A DNA stretch of 20,283 nt, taken from NCBI GenBank assembly GCA_029856445.1, contig JAHQWY010000025.1:1-20283 (forward strand). Reading direction: 5' to 3'. The translations under genes were made by a program, and so were the position numbers. This document shows, in pieces, positions 13,399 to 20,283 of the stretch. The notes under the pieces were generated by a model. That model did no database searches. It was not told where the DNA came from and worked only from the letters and a program-made list of their open reading frames with translations. Position 1 is the stretch's first letter. Every line of letters begins with the position of its first letter. This stretch comes from Promethearchaeia archaeon. GTDB lineage: Archaea > Asgardarchaeota > Lokiarchaeia > Sigyniarchaeales > SOKP01.

Positions 13399-13525
13399 CA
13401 ATAGAATCGAACATGTTGAAAAGCTCCTTTTTGAGTATCATAAGCAAATTTACCTATATAAATCATTATATAACCTTCTTTTATCAATTATTTTTCTTTA
13501 AATAGGTTCCTATTAATAGTTCAGT

Positions 13526-13774
13526 ATGAAAAAAGACATTCTTTTCTGTAAAATTTACTTTTTTGATGCTGAGTGGAAAACGACTAAAAGTATTATTGGT
13601 GTAGTAGATAAACAACAGCTCTTTTCGCCATTGAATAACTTTATTGAAGTGCAGAATTATGGGAATAAAACCATCTCGAAGAATGACGTGGAGAGAGTAA
13701 TTGTGTATGAAAAACAGAGTGAAATTGTAATTGCGAAAGGGACATTAGAAGTAAATACTGCCTTAAAGATTTAA
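13526..13774 (+). CDS. Small conserved protein, paralogue of the 7003 gene
   Basis: The 82-residue product starts MKKDILFCKIYFFDAEWKTT and ends TLEVNTALKI; about 59 of 82 residues equal the 7003 product. TTTAAATA at 13497 lies 29 nt before the ATG, so its mRNA is leaderless. An 84-nt gap leads to the Roadblock gene; the gap contains the block shared with 7268-7320. If this gap is part of one transcript, the small protein and the Roadblock protein are made together, which would tie the family to GTPase-type signalling. Strand-rich; the fold is not recognised. Confidence 0.7.
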   Translation: MKKDILFCKIYFFDAEWKTTKSIIGVVDKQQLFSPLNNFIEVQNYGNKTISKNDVERVIVYEKQSEIVIAKGTLEVNTALKI

Positions 13775-13790
13775 AGTTAAAACTTCTGAG

Positions 13791-13846
13791 ACTAAATCTT
13801 AATAAGAGTGATGGACTATTCTTATGTGAATAACGTAAGGTGAATC
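13791..13846. repeat. Duplicated intergenic block, copy 2
   Basis: Starts with the 20 nt ACTAAATCTTAATAAGAGTG shared with 7268-7287 and ends with AAGGTGAAT, a candidate ribosome site 14 or so nt before the Roadblock ATG. Confidence 0.6.
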
Positions 13847-13858
13847 TATTCAATAATT

Positions 13859-14233
13859 ATGAAATGGGAAGATATTGTAAACGTTTTAATTGAACTTCAG
13901 AGACAGTATTCGGGAGTAAAAGGTGCTACAATTGTATCTACTGAAGCTTTACCAAATGTGGAAGTAATCGGTTCTACTTTTTTTGAACGTGCGGAAGAGG
14001 AAAGTCTCGCTGCTATGATTACTTCACTTCTTTCTCTTGCTGAAAGGTCGGTTATTGAAATGAAAAAAGGATTATTGGACCATTTATATGTTAAAGGAAC
14101 CGATGGTTCTTTATTAGTGTTACAAGCTGGTCCTAATGCTGTATTAGCTGTTTCTACAACGAAAGATGTAAGATATGGCTTAATCTTTTTAGATTGTAAA
14201 AGGATATGTGATAAAATTGCGGAGTTAATATAA
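13859..14233 (+). CDS. Roadblock/LC7-domain protein
   Basis: The 124-residue protein is one complete Roadblock/LC7 domain. It has helix 1 (WEDIVNVLIELQRQYSGVKG), strand ATIVSTEALPNVEV, helix 2 (EEESLAAMITSLLSLAERSV), strands LDHLYVKGTDGSLLVLQAGP and AVLAVSTTKDVRYGLIFLDC, and a last helix (KRICDKIAELI). In bacteria and Asgard archaea these dimeric domains act as partners or activators of small GTPases (MglB-type). It follows the small conserved protein. An AAGGTGA lies 14 nt before the ATG, and the reading frame opens at ATG AAA TGG. No close GTPase gene stands beside it; the only one in the window is partly visible at the left edge. Confidence 0.85.
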   Translation: MKWEDIVNVLIELQRQYSGVKGATIVSTEALPNVEVIGSTFFERAEEESLAAMITSLLSLAERSVIEMKKGLLDHLYVKGTDGSLLVLQAGPNAVLAVSTTKDVRYGLIFLDCKRICDKIAELI

Positions 14234-14304
14234 AATCGAAAAGAAAAAGATGAGACGGGAAGTAAAACTAATCTATATTTAACCATTGAGTTGTAGGATT
14301 ACCA

Positions 14305-14727
14305 ATGATCATCTCAAAAGAAGATTATATTCCTGATAAAATTGTTGTATCTGTTATAGGACCTATTGAACTGAAACTAAGTGGTTCAACGAAACGGCAA
14401 GAAGGGGGTGCAAGAGATCGAATGAGACAGAAGGCAAAAGAAATGGGTGCTAACGCCATTATTAACTACGAGTGTTATACGTATTTGGGATTGTGGTTGG
14501 AAAACAAAAAAAGCCGTTATAAGGGAACTGCGGTGATTGTAGAAGATATCGGAACATTCTGGAAAGGGAAAGAGTGTCCTCATTGTGGTAGGCGGGTACG
14601 GACTGGTGAAAAGTTCTGTGGATCGTGCGGTACTGAATTATTCTGGAAAGGAAAAATATGTAGTCAGTGCGGGAAACGAGTATGGCTTGGTGATTCGTTC
14701 TGTGTGTCTTGTGGTACTAAACTCTAA
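14305..14727 (+). CDS. YbjQ-like domain protein with two tandem zinc ribbons
   Basis: Residues 1-80 match the YbjQ/UPF0145 heavy-metal-binding-like fold in pattern: IVVSVIGPIELKLSGS near the start, a helix (ARDRMRQKAKEMGANAIINY) and the strand YKGTAVIVE. Residues 85-140 are two nearly identical zinc ribbons of exactly 28 residues each, both beginning FWKGK. Their cysteines are C91, C94, C105, C108 and C119, C122, C133, C136. The DNA shows the same 84-nt period, so it is a recent in-frame duplication. TATATTTAA (from 14274) lies 31 nt before the ATG (leaderless). Possible role: metal- or partner-dependent oligomer platform; not established. Confidence 0.7.
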   Translation: MIISKEDYIPDKIVVSVIGPIELKLSGSTKRQEGGARDRMRQKAKEMGANAIINYECYTYLGLWLENKKSRYKGTAVIVEDIGTFWKGKECPHCGRRVRTGEKFCGSCGTELFWKGKICSQCGKRVWLGDSFCVSCGTKL

Positions 14728-14793
14728 CATTTTATGATTTTATTATCCAGAAAGTATTCTACTTATATATAGGACTGTAGATTACCACATCCT

Positions 14794-15339
14794 ATGTCTA
14801 GACAAATTTATCAAAAATCCGGTCTAATCGCAGCATTAATTATTGCGTCAGTATCTTTGCCATTCGGTATCCTCGGATTCACAAGAGAACCTACCGCAAC
14901 AGATAACTATTATGATGAGAATTATTACAATTATTATAACCAAACTTACTATGGATTGAATGAAACTGAACCAGATTACAGCAAACCACTTGAAACCACG
15001 GAATATTATAACTTTAGTCAACATGAATGTTTTGTGAGAAACTTCACATTAAACAGTAATTATGCGTATTGGTTCTATTTTAATAAATCAACCTCATTTA
15101 ACCTTCGACTTTTTGTTGTAAGAAGCATTTTTTATCAAAATGTCTTAGATCTTAACGGTACTGCACAATTAGTTCTTTTTCTTAGCAATGTGAAAACATA
15201 TGAAACATCATTCGGTGAAGATTTTAAAACTTTCCAATATACACCTCTTTTTACTAGCAACTGGTTATTCATATATATGACAAATGATGCAATCGCAGGC
15301 TATAATATAACTCTATTAGATGAAATTATCCATATATAA
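14794..15339 (+). CDS. Secreted or single-helix anchored protein with Asn/Tyr-rich ectodomain
   Basis: The 181-residue protein starts MSRQIYQKSGLIAALIIASV then SLPFGILGF, a signal peptide or N-terminal anchor. The next 40 residues are very rich in N, Y and E (DNYYDENYYNYYNQTYYG), a linker probably outside the cell. The rest alternates strands (NFTLNSNYAYWFYFN; FNLRLFVVRSIF; LVLFLSNVKTYE; WLFIYMTN), an immunoglobulin- or jelly-roll-like sandwich. Sequons NQT, NET, NFS, NFT, NKS, NGT and NIT suggest heavy glycosylation. TTATATAT (14763) lies 31 nt before the ATG, so it has its own leaderless promoter. The family is not recognised. Confidence 0.65.
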   Translation: MSRQIYQKSGLIAALIIASVSLPFGILGFTREPTATDNYYDENYYNYYNQTYYGLNETEPDYSKPLETTEYYNFSQHECFVRNFTLNSNYAYWFYFNKSTSFNLRLFVVRSIFYQNVLDLNGTAQLVLFLSNVKTYETSFGEDFKTFQYTPLFTSNWLFIYMTNDAIAGYNITLLDEIIHI

Positions 15340-15428
15340 TTCACAAATATTTTTCTTTTTTTATTTTTAAATTGATACAAATTCGAAATTTTCTTACGTA
15401 ATTCACAAAAAAGCAATGGTCGATACAA

Positions 15429-15565
15429 TTAAATAGGAGAATTGTATTTTCTAGCTATGGTTCCTGTCATTCATCCTGGATTTTTGTCTTTTGGTAGTGT
15501 TAACTACTATAATCTGAACCTACTCTAATTTAGCTTCTGAATTGAAGCCGAGTGACGGGAATCAT
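15429..15565 (+). ncRNA. Candidate structured RNA with its own promoter, or a leaderless micro-ORF
   Basis: TTAAATAG at 15429 is a TATA box; transcripts should start near 15457. Bases 15457-15472 can pair with 15550-15565 over 16 consecutive positions (three G-T wobbles). Inside are a 7-bp hairpin (15492-15498 with 15503-15509, GTTA loop) and a 5-bp one (15533-15537 with 15544-15548). This gives a three-way-junction RNA of about 109 nt starting at the expected site. A competing reading is a 23-codon ORF from ATG 15457 to TAA 15528 (MVPVIHPGFLSFGSVNYYNL...), because the ATG is 28 nt after the TATA box as in leaderless genes here. No known RNA family was matched. The rest of 15340-15775 shows nothing else. 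Confidence 0.35.
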
Positions 15566-15775
15566 CCCTTTATTCAATTGGCTGAAAAAGAATTTTAAGG
15601 ATTTAGACGTATTCTCATTTTATTTATATGACTAATACTAGGTAATTGGTCAAAATTTTCCTCAGTTTACTTATAGAGATTACAGCGATAACAAGTTTAT
15701 AATTTTGATACATTTATCGATTCATAGTTAATTATGAATTATATTCTAAGTCGGTTAGGGTTGGAAAATTATTGC

Positions 15776-15952
15776 TCAACGAAAGAACGGGTATAATAAT
15801 ACAATCATTACAACCGCAATTATTATACAAAGACAACACCATTTATCATATTTACTTTTACTTTTTTTACGATTCGAAAGAATTTCTAAGAGATAACATA
15901 AAAATACAAATAGAAATATACCCACAAGTATCAATACTATTATTATTATCAT
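15776..15952 (-). CDS. Small two-helix membrane protein, 58 residues
   Basis: Starts MIIIIVLILVGIFLFVFLCY with the first helix, continues LLEILSNRKKSKSKYDKW as a basic loop, has a CCLC cluster, then a second helix (IIIAVVMIVLLYP) and ends FFR. By the positive-inside rule the loop is cytoplasmic and both ends face out. GAGAGGT lies seven nt before the ATG. It sits behind the promoter module (16006-16065) shared with the zinc-ribbon micro-gene at 3727, so the two may be expressed together. The family is unknown. Confidence 0.55.
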   Translation of the reverse strand: MIIIIVLILVGIFLFVFLCYLLEILSNRKKSKSKYDKWCCLCIIIAVVMIVLLYPFFR

Positions 15953-16005
15953 TCTATATACCTCTCAATTTTTTTATTTAACCTCTCTTTTTTTTATTTG
16001 AAAGG

Positions 16006-16065
16006 TTTTCGCCAAAAGTGTATAGATAACTATATAAAAAAGTATGATGAGAACTATTTAAAATT
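16006..16065 (-). promoter_or_regulatory. Shared promoter module, copy B
   Basis: The gene-proximal 22 nt (16006-16027) equal copy A except one base, and read leftwards ATCTATACAC then TTTTGGCGAAAA. TTTTAAATAG at the far end is the likely TATA box, at nearly the same distance as in copy A. Confidence 0.5.
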
Positions 16066-16179
16066 ATCCAACCTCACCGATTATTTGTCTTAGACCGACC
16101 TTTAATTAATGGAGATGTAAGATAAAGAAGGATTTTTTCATTTAAGCTAGATTTAAAAGAAGAGGGGCAGAATACCAAT

Positions 16180-16632
16180 TTAATTATTTAAATGTATCTT
16201 CATCTTATTTACTTGGTCAATCTCCTTCATAAGAGAGTTCACACGGGAATCGCCAAATACCCCTTTAAGCCTTTGGAATGTTTGATTAGTTTTAATATCA
16301 AGTTCTCTTTTCATATGGTTGATTACCAAATGTAGTACCGCTATCTTCTGCTTTTTTATGGGAACCTTGATGACGAACACGTCAGGAATGGGAGTATTCA
16401 TTTTTTCCCAAGGCTTCCCCCTTCGTAAAAAGCTCCGTAACTGGGCTTGGATAGTATTTCCTTTTTTTTGTCCTTTGGAATCATTTCTGGTAATCTTCTT
16501 CCTATACGATTGAAGATGAGCTAAAAGTTCGAAATCTGCGGGATTAGGACTAATGCTACTGGTAATTTTCGCGTTCATTACCACGAATAATTTTGCTAAG
16601 GTTTGGTTTAAATCGTGTTCTGAATAACTCAT
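16180..16632 (-). CDS. Basic soluble protein of unknown family
   Basis: From an ATG at 16632 the protein starts MSYSEHDLNQTLAKLFVVMN and has 150 residues. It has a helical start, a strongly basic middle (RKKITRNDSKGQKKGNTIQA; RSFLRRGKPWEKM), a strand pair (DVFVIKVPIKKQKIAVLHLV) and a helical end (VNSLMKEIDQVNKMKIHLNN). The pI must be high and nucleic-acid binding is possible. A GTG at 16656 would lengthen it by eight residues but follows directly after the TATA box TTTATATAG (16665-16657), so it lies upstream of transcription and is rejected. The ATG is 33 nt after that box and has AGGT just before it. No known family recognised. Confidence 0.55.
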   Translation of the reverse strand: MSYSEHDLNQTLAKLFVVMNAKITSSISPNPADFELLAHLQSYRKKITRNDSKGQKKGNTIQAQLRSFLRRGKPWEKMNTPIPDVFVIKVPIKKQKIAVLHLVINHMKRELDIKTNQTFQRLKGVFGDSRVNSLMKEIDQVNKMKIHLNN

Positions 16633-16746
16633 TATAGACCTATATACTATCTTCACCTATATAAACAAAAAAATAAACTTCCTATTTTTTGTTTAAATAT
16701 TCTGGGTATACTACTAATAACAATAAAAAATAATCAATTCAAGAAA

Positions 16747-17124
16747 ATGAAAAGGGATATATCGAAAGCATTTAAAGACACCATTTTGCCTTTTTTGTTA
16801 GCAATTGGGGGGCTATATTTCTATCTTTTTCACCCGATAGCATTTATAACAGTTATTCTGGTAGTCCTGACGCCTTTTATAATTTATAGTCTTATCATGC
16901 TCTGCGTAGAATTCCAAAGACAACTTAAAAACACATCTGACCTTGAGAAGAGGGAATTACTAAAAGATAATTTTGAAATGAAATTAATTCTCGGTGGTGG
17001 GTTACTTATCTTTTTATATTGGATGCTGTTCTCTGCGTTAAATGGAACCTTTTCTCTAACTCCTATTATCGAGATGCGTAATGATCTTATAGCCTTATTC
17101 TCTAATCTCGGTGAGCTGTTGTAG
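16747..17124 (+). CDS. Three-helix membrane protein
   Basis: Of 125 residues, 13-28 (LPFLLAIGGLYFYLFH), 33-53 (VILVVLTPFIIYSLIMLCV) and 79-95 (LILGGGLLIFLYWMLF) are membrane helices. Between the second and third lies a charged cytoplasmic loop (EFQRQLKNTSDLEKRELLKD). The start follows an A-rich leader and a TATA box GTTTAAATATT (about 16690). A 6-bp inverted repeat AGGAGT/ACTCCT follows the stop codon and may mark the end of the transcript. No family recognised. Confidence 0.6.
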   Translation: MKRDISKAFKDTILPFLLAIGGLYFYLFHPIAFITVILVVLTPFIIYSLIMLCVEFQRQLKNTSDLEKRELLKDNFEMKLILGGGLLIFLYWMLFSALNGTFSLTPIIEMRNDLIALFSNLGELL

Positions 17125-17356
17125 AAAAAGAAAGAGAGGAGTAACTTTTACATCACTCCTGAGGGGCGATAAGTTTATTCGCAATTATCGGAAAAAATTG
17201 TTGTACAAAGAAAAATAGTGATCATAATTCGGTTCTAAAATATCTATTTAAAGCCCATCTTTTTTTTGTGTTCAAATACTTTATCTAAACTTCTTAAGAT
17301 TTATATTGATAGATTACTAAAATATAGGTAGAATTATAGAGAATCAATAGAAGGTA

Positions 17357-17692
17357 ATGTTAAATAATTTCAAATCTCTAGAGAATATTTCTAGTGACAA
17401 AATTCCAGAAGAATTAGATTCAATTATTTCTGATATTTATCCCCCGATAAGAGATTTTCTGAATCTGGAACCCTCGTTTGGGCACTTCAAATTTAGTATT
17501 GAACCAGAAGTATCTGAAAGTAAGAATATTTTTAATATTGGGGTTAAAAGAGAAATTAAGGATAAGATCTTACAAATTAAAATAAGTGAAAAGAATTGTA
17601 AATATTTACCCTTCATTTTACTACGAGAAATATACAACCTTTTTACTCCTGTTCAATTAGTAGATCTCAGGAGTAATGCGGATCTGGAATAA
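17357..17692 (+). CDS. N-terminal part of an Asgard hypothetical protein, probably truncated
   Basis: The 111-residue protein begins MLNNFKSLENISSDKIPEEL; the middle reads FKFSIEPEVSESKNIFNIGV then REIKDKILQIKISEKNCKYL and PFILLREIYNLFTP. The stretch 'KYLPFILLREaYy.F.P' recurs near the N-terminus of larger Lokiarchaeial proteins I recall, which continue for several hundred residues. Here the frame stops soon afterwards (SNADLE). The final 17 nt overlap the next small ORF. The start ATG lies close after GAAGGT. It is either a short variant or a 5' gene fragment; I favour the latter. Confidence 0.45.
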   Translation: MLNNFKSLENISSDKIPEELDSIISDIYPPIRDFLNLEPSFGHFKFSIEPEVSESKNIFNIGVKREIKDKILQIKISEKNCKYLPFILLREIYNLFTPVQLVDLRSNADLE

Positions 17693-17813
17693 GGATTTAG
17701 TTGCAGCAATCTGGGGGCTTACAATGATGAGTTTTGTTCTTTTAACTGCCATAATTGCAAATATCTTCCTTTATAGAGAGATGAGACTGTATAAGCCTAA
17801 CGAATGGCTCTAA
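17676..17813 (+). CDS. Small single-helix membrane protein, 45 residues
   Basis: The ATG follows AGGAG by two nt and opens MRIWNKDLVAAIWGLTMMSF, then VLLTAIIANIFLYREMRLYK and PNEWL. One membrane helix (12-32) has a charged cytoplasmic tail. It overlaps the end of the 17357 gene in another frame, as translationally coupled genes do, and ends two nt before the end of the convergent LRR gene. Not recognised; coding status rests on the ribosome site and the clean amphiphilic pattern. Confidence 0.45.
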   Translation: MRIWNKDLVAAIWGLTMMSFVLLTAIIANIFLYREMRLYKPNEWL

Positions 17814-17814
17814 T

Positions 17815-18513
17815 TTAATCCACAGTCATATCCACTTTATCTCTAATTTTATCTAATTGTTCTGGAGGAATCGGATTATTGAAAAAATAAACCTTACGAC
17901 CATAAAGCACTTCCATCCCCTCAATACTAGAAATTTGGTTTTCTTGTAGGTCAATTTCTGTTAATTCCCTAAGGGAATCAAGTCCCTTTATTTTAGTTAT
18001 TTTATTAGAACACAGATTCATATACCAGATTTTTCTAAGCTCGTTAAACCCCTGAATCTCCCTTATCTGGTTAAAACCAAGATCTAAAGAGCCTAATTCC
18101 TTAAGGTTGTCTAGTCCCTTTATCTCTGAAATAGAATTTGAAGATAGATCTAATTTAGATAATTTTCTCAAAGATTCAAGCCCTTTAATTTCAGATATCT
18201 GATTTTTTCCTAAGTTAAGGCGTCTTAAATCTTTAAGATTATCTAAACCTTTAATTTCTGAGATCCTATTATTTTCTAAATTCAAGTTAATTAATTTACT
18301 CAAATTGTCTAAGTTTTTTATTTCAGTTAGGTTGTTTAAACTTAAATCCAAATAGTGAAGCTCTCTAAGCTCTGAAAGCCCATCAATTTCATCAATACTG
18401 TTAATTTCCATACCTCGAAGATTTAGATTCTTTAATAGAGCTTTCTTAGATTCAGGGCGTTGAGGTAATGTAGTAACCTTAATTTTTTTACCCTTGTACA
18501 TAACACTATTCAT
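17815..18513 (-). CDS. Leucine-rich-repeat protein (SDS22-type repeats)
   Basis: Starting at ATG 18513 (MNSVMYKGKKIKVTTLPQRP) the protein has 232 residues. After a short cap come about seven 22-residue repeats of the type 'L..LdLs.N.IsEIKGLdnLk.L', the SDS22/eukaryote-like LRR class, for example LRRLNLGKNQISEIKGLESL. A last repeat (ITKIKGLDSLRELTEIDLQE) and a terminal cap (VYFFNNPIPPEQLDKIRDKV) complete a solenoid. There is no signal peptide, so it is cytoplasmic and probably binds a protein. An upstream GTG at 18552 is rejected: codons 4-5 of that frame form the TATA box TTTAAA (18543-18538), which lies exactly 30 nt before the ATG. Common in Asgard archaea; ligand unknown. Confidence 0.8.
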   Translation of the reverse strand: MNSVMYKGKKIKVTTLPQRPESKKALLKNLNLRGMEINSIDEIDGLSELRELHYLDLSLNNLTEIKNLDNLSKLINLNLENNRISEIKGLDNLKDLRRLNLGKNQISEIKGLESLRKLSKLDLSSNSISEIKGLDNLKELGSLDLGFNQIREIQGFNELRKIWYMNLCSNKITKIKGLDSLRELTEIDLQENQISSIEGMEVLYGRKVYFFNNPIPPEQLDKIRDKVDMTVD

Positions 18514-18635
18514 ACATATTATATGGAAAACCACAAATTTAAACTTTTTCACTCTCTAGGTTTATTAATTTGCCCAAACCTTTTTAATTATTAAATTTTT
18601 TCTTTAAATAACCATAATGCAAATTCCTGTGACAA

Positions 18636-19208
18636 ATGAAATTAGTTAAAAAATATTATTCACAATTTCAACGGTTAAATCTAATAAGAAAAATAAGCTT
18701 TGTTTTGCTTATCATTATCATCATTTGTGGTCCTATCGTTTCTATTCTTTGCACAATTGCTATTTTAAATTTTTCTCAACTTCTTTATAGCATAAATATT
18801 CCCTCAGGATTCATATATCTTGATTTAGATATATATTCACCAGAGACTATGACAATTCAAGTCCCATATGAAATTAAGAATCCAGGAATTTATGACCTTA
18901 CTAATATTAAGATAAGCGTAGATCTTCGGCTAAATTATATTAATGAATCAAATGATGTTAATATCACATCCCTAGTGTTTTCTAGAATAGAGCTGATATG
19001 TAATTGTGTCGCGTTAAATACCTTAACAGGCATAATTAATGGAAGTTTTCTTGATTTTTTCATATCCCCTCTTATCGATTTTTATGATTATTCTGATGAA
19101 TTTGAGACCGTATACTACTTGTTGGATATAGATTTTAAAGCAAAATATTTTTTTGGAACAATTATCTTTCAGTTTTCTCAAAACAATTTAAATTTATTTG
19201 AATTCTAA
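18636..19208 (+). CDS. Membrane-anchored protein with LEA/WHy-like ectodomain, first gene of an operon
   Basis: Residues 18-47 (IRKISFVLLIIIIICGPIVS, then ILCTIAILNF) form one long or two short helices after a basic start (KLVKKYYSQFQRLNLIRK). The remainder is beta-rich: GFIYLDLDIYSPETMTIQVP, then YEIKNPGIYDLTNIKISVDL, with the 'i.i.....ipy.iknpg.y.l.ni.i.v.' rhythm typical of LEA14/WHy domains. A TATA box TTTAAATA (18603-18610) lies 33 nt upstream. The next gene starts 15 nt after its stop, so the two form an operon. The WHy-like call is by pattern only. Confidence 0.6.
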   Translation: MKLVKKYYSQFQRLNLIRKISFVLLIIIIICGPIVSILCTIAILNFSQLLYSINIPSGFIYLDLDIYSPETMTIQVPYEIKNPGIYDLTNIKISVDLRLNYINESNDVNITSLVFSRIELICNCVALNTLTGIINGSFLDFFISPLIDFYDYSDEFETVYYLLDIDFKAKYFFGTIIFQFSQNNLNLFEF

Positions 19209-19223
19209 AGAAATTATAAGAAT

Positions 19224-19751
19224 GTGATTGAAATGAATCTAAGGTGGAATAAGAAAGTTATTATACAGATTTCTTTAACTGTAATTACATTTATTATAAC
19301 AATTTTGCTCCCCATTGTTAGTTATTTTCAATTTAACAGAATTTTAACAGATACCAGTTTATGTAGTCAGTGTCAAATGGATTTAGAGAATATCCAAGTC
19401 AGATATAATTTCATTTTCATTTTTCTTACTATATTTGGCATAGTTTTGACTATTTTAAGATACTCAATTTACAAATTTCCTCAGTATAGTATTAAACGAG
19501 GATTCCTAAACCTGTTAAATTCAATATTCTTTGTATTTTTTTTAAGTATTATTGCTCAACTTGGGATCATAAATGTTTCTCTTGAAGATTTCAGCTTACG
19601 CTTAAACTTAACAGGAGTTTTTTTGCTTATTATTGCTGTGTGGTCTCTCTTTATCATTAAACATGTGTTTGACTTCTATGATTTCAAAAAAAATCGAATT
19701 CATTACGAAAATCTCCTTAGGAATAAACAAAATGAGCAGAATAAAACTTAA
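19224..19751 (+). CDS. Four-helix membrane protein, second gene of the operon
   Basis: The 175-residue protein has helices at about 11-31 (VIIQISLTVITFIITILLPI), 52-70 (FIFIFLTIFGIVLTILRY), 90-110 (LLNSIFFVFFLSIIAQLGII) and 125-145 (GVFLLIIAVWSLFIIKHV). The first loop bears a CSQC pair (LCSQCQMDL). The tail FDFYDFKKNRIHYENLLRNK is basic and cytoplasmic. A shortened paralogue containing only the last helix and tail is at 8862. The upstream gene ends 15 nt before. A small receptor or scaffold is possible; the family is unknown. Confidence 0.7.
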   Translation: MIEMNLRWNKKVIIQISLTVITFIITILLPIVSYFQFNRILTDTSLCSQCQMDLENIQVRYNFIFIFLTIFGIVLTILRYSIYKFPQYSIKRGFLNLLNSIFFVFFLSIIAQLGIINVSLEDFSLRLNLTGVFLLIIAVWSLFIIKHVFDFYDFKKNRIHYENLLRNKQNEQNKT

Positions 19752-19939
19752 CACTTTTGAGAAAATTTTCCCTTCTTTTTTTCACTACACACCACTACAC
19801 AACTTAATAAACTGTGATTAGAACACTCATTCTCATAGCCTACATCTTTTTGATATTGATCTCTACACAACAAAAAACACAACATTTAAATACTTGTGTA
19901 AATAATTGTGTATTAAGAAACAAAAAAATAAAAAAAAAG

Positions 19940-20023
19940 ATGATAAAAAAAATGAACCAAAGAAAATTGGATTGGAAGGAAAGGATTATTATCAAAAATT
20001 TGTACTACACTCAAAGATATTAA
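19940..20023 (+). CDS. Possible 27-residue basic micro-ORF
   Basis: A TATA box ATTTAAATAC (19884-19893) would start a transcript near 19912 whose leader contains the end of a TTGTGTA repeat and a run of A. The ATG at 19940 opens MIKKMNQRKLDWKERIIIKN and ends LYYTQRY. The frame is open back to a GTG at 19814, but that part contains the TATA box. Evidence is weak. Confidence 0.22.
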   Translation: MIKKMNQRKLDWKERIIIKNLYYTQRY

Positions 20024-20072
20024 TTTACAAATTTTTTTCCATTTTTTATTTATATTCACGATAATCAACATT

Positions 20073-20168
20073 ATGGAATTTTTACTCACAAAACAAACAA
20101 AAAAAAAACCAAAAAAAATACAACAAAAAAGAATAACAAAAAACCTAAAAAAGTTGGAGGGAAAATAG
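20073..20168 (+). CDS. Lysine-rich micro-ORF, 31 residues
   Basis: MEFLLTKQTKKKPKKIQQKR and eleven more residues (ITKNLKKLEGK) give a peptide with 13 K or R. TTTATATT at 20049-20056 lies 24 nt before the ATG. It stops one nt before the next ATG, and its last codons (TTGGAGGGAAAA) contain the ribosome site of that gene. It may be a real basic peptide or only a translated leader. Low complexity of the DNA lowers confidence. Confidence 0.3.
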   Translation: MEFLLTKQTKKKPKKIQQKRITKNLKKLEGK

Positions 20169-20169
20169 T

Positions 20170-20271
20170 ATGAAAAAGAAAATAACGAATGATATTGAAA
20201 AAATAGAATATGTAAAAAGCAAGGTTGCTTCCCAATTATTATTTAGGGAGAAGTTCATATCTTTATATTAA
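20170..20271 (+). CDS. Micro-ORF of 33 residues with strong ribosome site
   Basis: GGAGGG (20157-20162) lies seven nt before the ATG. The peptide MKKKITNDIEKIEYVKSKVA continues SQLLFREKFISLY and is predicted helical. It directly follows the lysine-rich micro-ORF and so may be translationally coupled to it. The window ends 12 nt after the stop, so what follows is unseen. Confidence 0.4.
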   Translation: MKKKITNDIEKIEYVKSKVASQLLFREKFISLY

Positions 20272-20283
20272 AAATCAAAATAA

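Noticed and set aside
13641..14286. Minus-strand ORFs of 70 and 129 codons
   Set aside because: Antisense to the small conserved protein and the Roadblock gene.

Overview
ORGANISM. The window is AT-rich (roughly 30 % G+C by eye) and uses archaeal signals: TATA boxes of the TTTAAATA or TTTATAAA type lie 28-31 nt before many start codons (leaderless mRNAs), and internal genes use GGTGA/GGAGG ribosome sites. The gene content points to an Asgard archaeon, probably Lokiarchaeia-like. It includes a Ras/Rab-like small GTPase, a Roadblock/LC7 protein, an SDS22-type leucine-rich repeat protein, a GRAM/PH-like protein, TPR fragments, an SBBP beta-propeller surface protein and many small membrane or coiled-coil proteins with C-terminal zinc ribbons. 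No rRNA, recognisable tRNA, CRISPR array or transposase was seen.

LAYOUT. 1-1.1 kb: the 5' end of a small GTPase leaves the window on the left, followed by an FAD-dependent reductase fragment colliding tail to tail with a TPR fragment. 1.1-4.7 kb: a GRAM-like protein whose core is flanked by a duplicated helical domain, two membrane proteins, a short zinc-ribbon gene and a membrane/zinc-ribbon gene. 4.7-7.7 kb is a gene graveyard: a G+C-richer fragment, an APH-type kinase N-terminus fused tail to tail with a zinc-ribbon gene that carries an in-frame TAG, smaller relics, and duplicated promoter pieces. 7.0-9.5 kb adds a small protein with a paralogue at 13.5 kb, a coiled-coil zinc-ribbon protein, a truncated paralogue of a membrane protein found at 19.2 kb, and a winged-helix regulator. 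9.8-13.3 kb: a two-gene unit encoding a membrane-anchored protein and a small charged protein, convergent with a minus-strand pair made of a large SBBP surface protein and a HEPN-domain protein. 13.5-17.8 kb: the second copy of the small protein with its Roadblock neighbour, a YbjQ-like double zinc-ribbon protein, small membrane or secreted proteins and one candidate structured RNA. 17.8-20.3 kb: an LRR protein, a two-gene membrane operon, and A-rich sequence with tandem micro-ORFs.

HOW IT FITS. This looks like accessory sequence shaped by repeated segmental duplication and decay: five repeat families in the window join live genes to relics. The live genes are mostly envelope or signalling proteins of unknown function. 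No complete known system is present. The best leads for something undescribed are the HEPN/SBBP pair with its convergent neighbours, the shared promoter module in front of two micro-proteins, the possible structured RNA at 15.46 kb, and the GRAM-like domain architecture.
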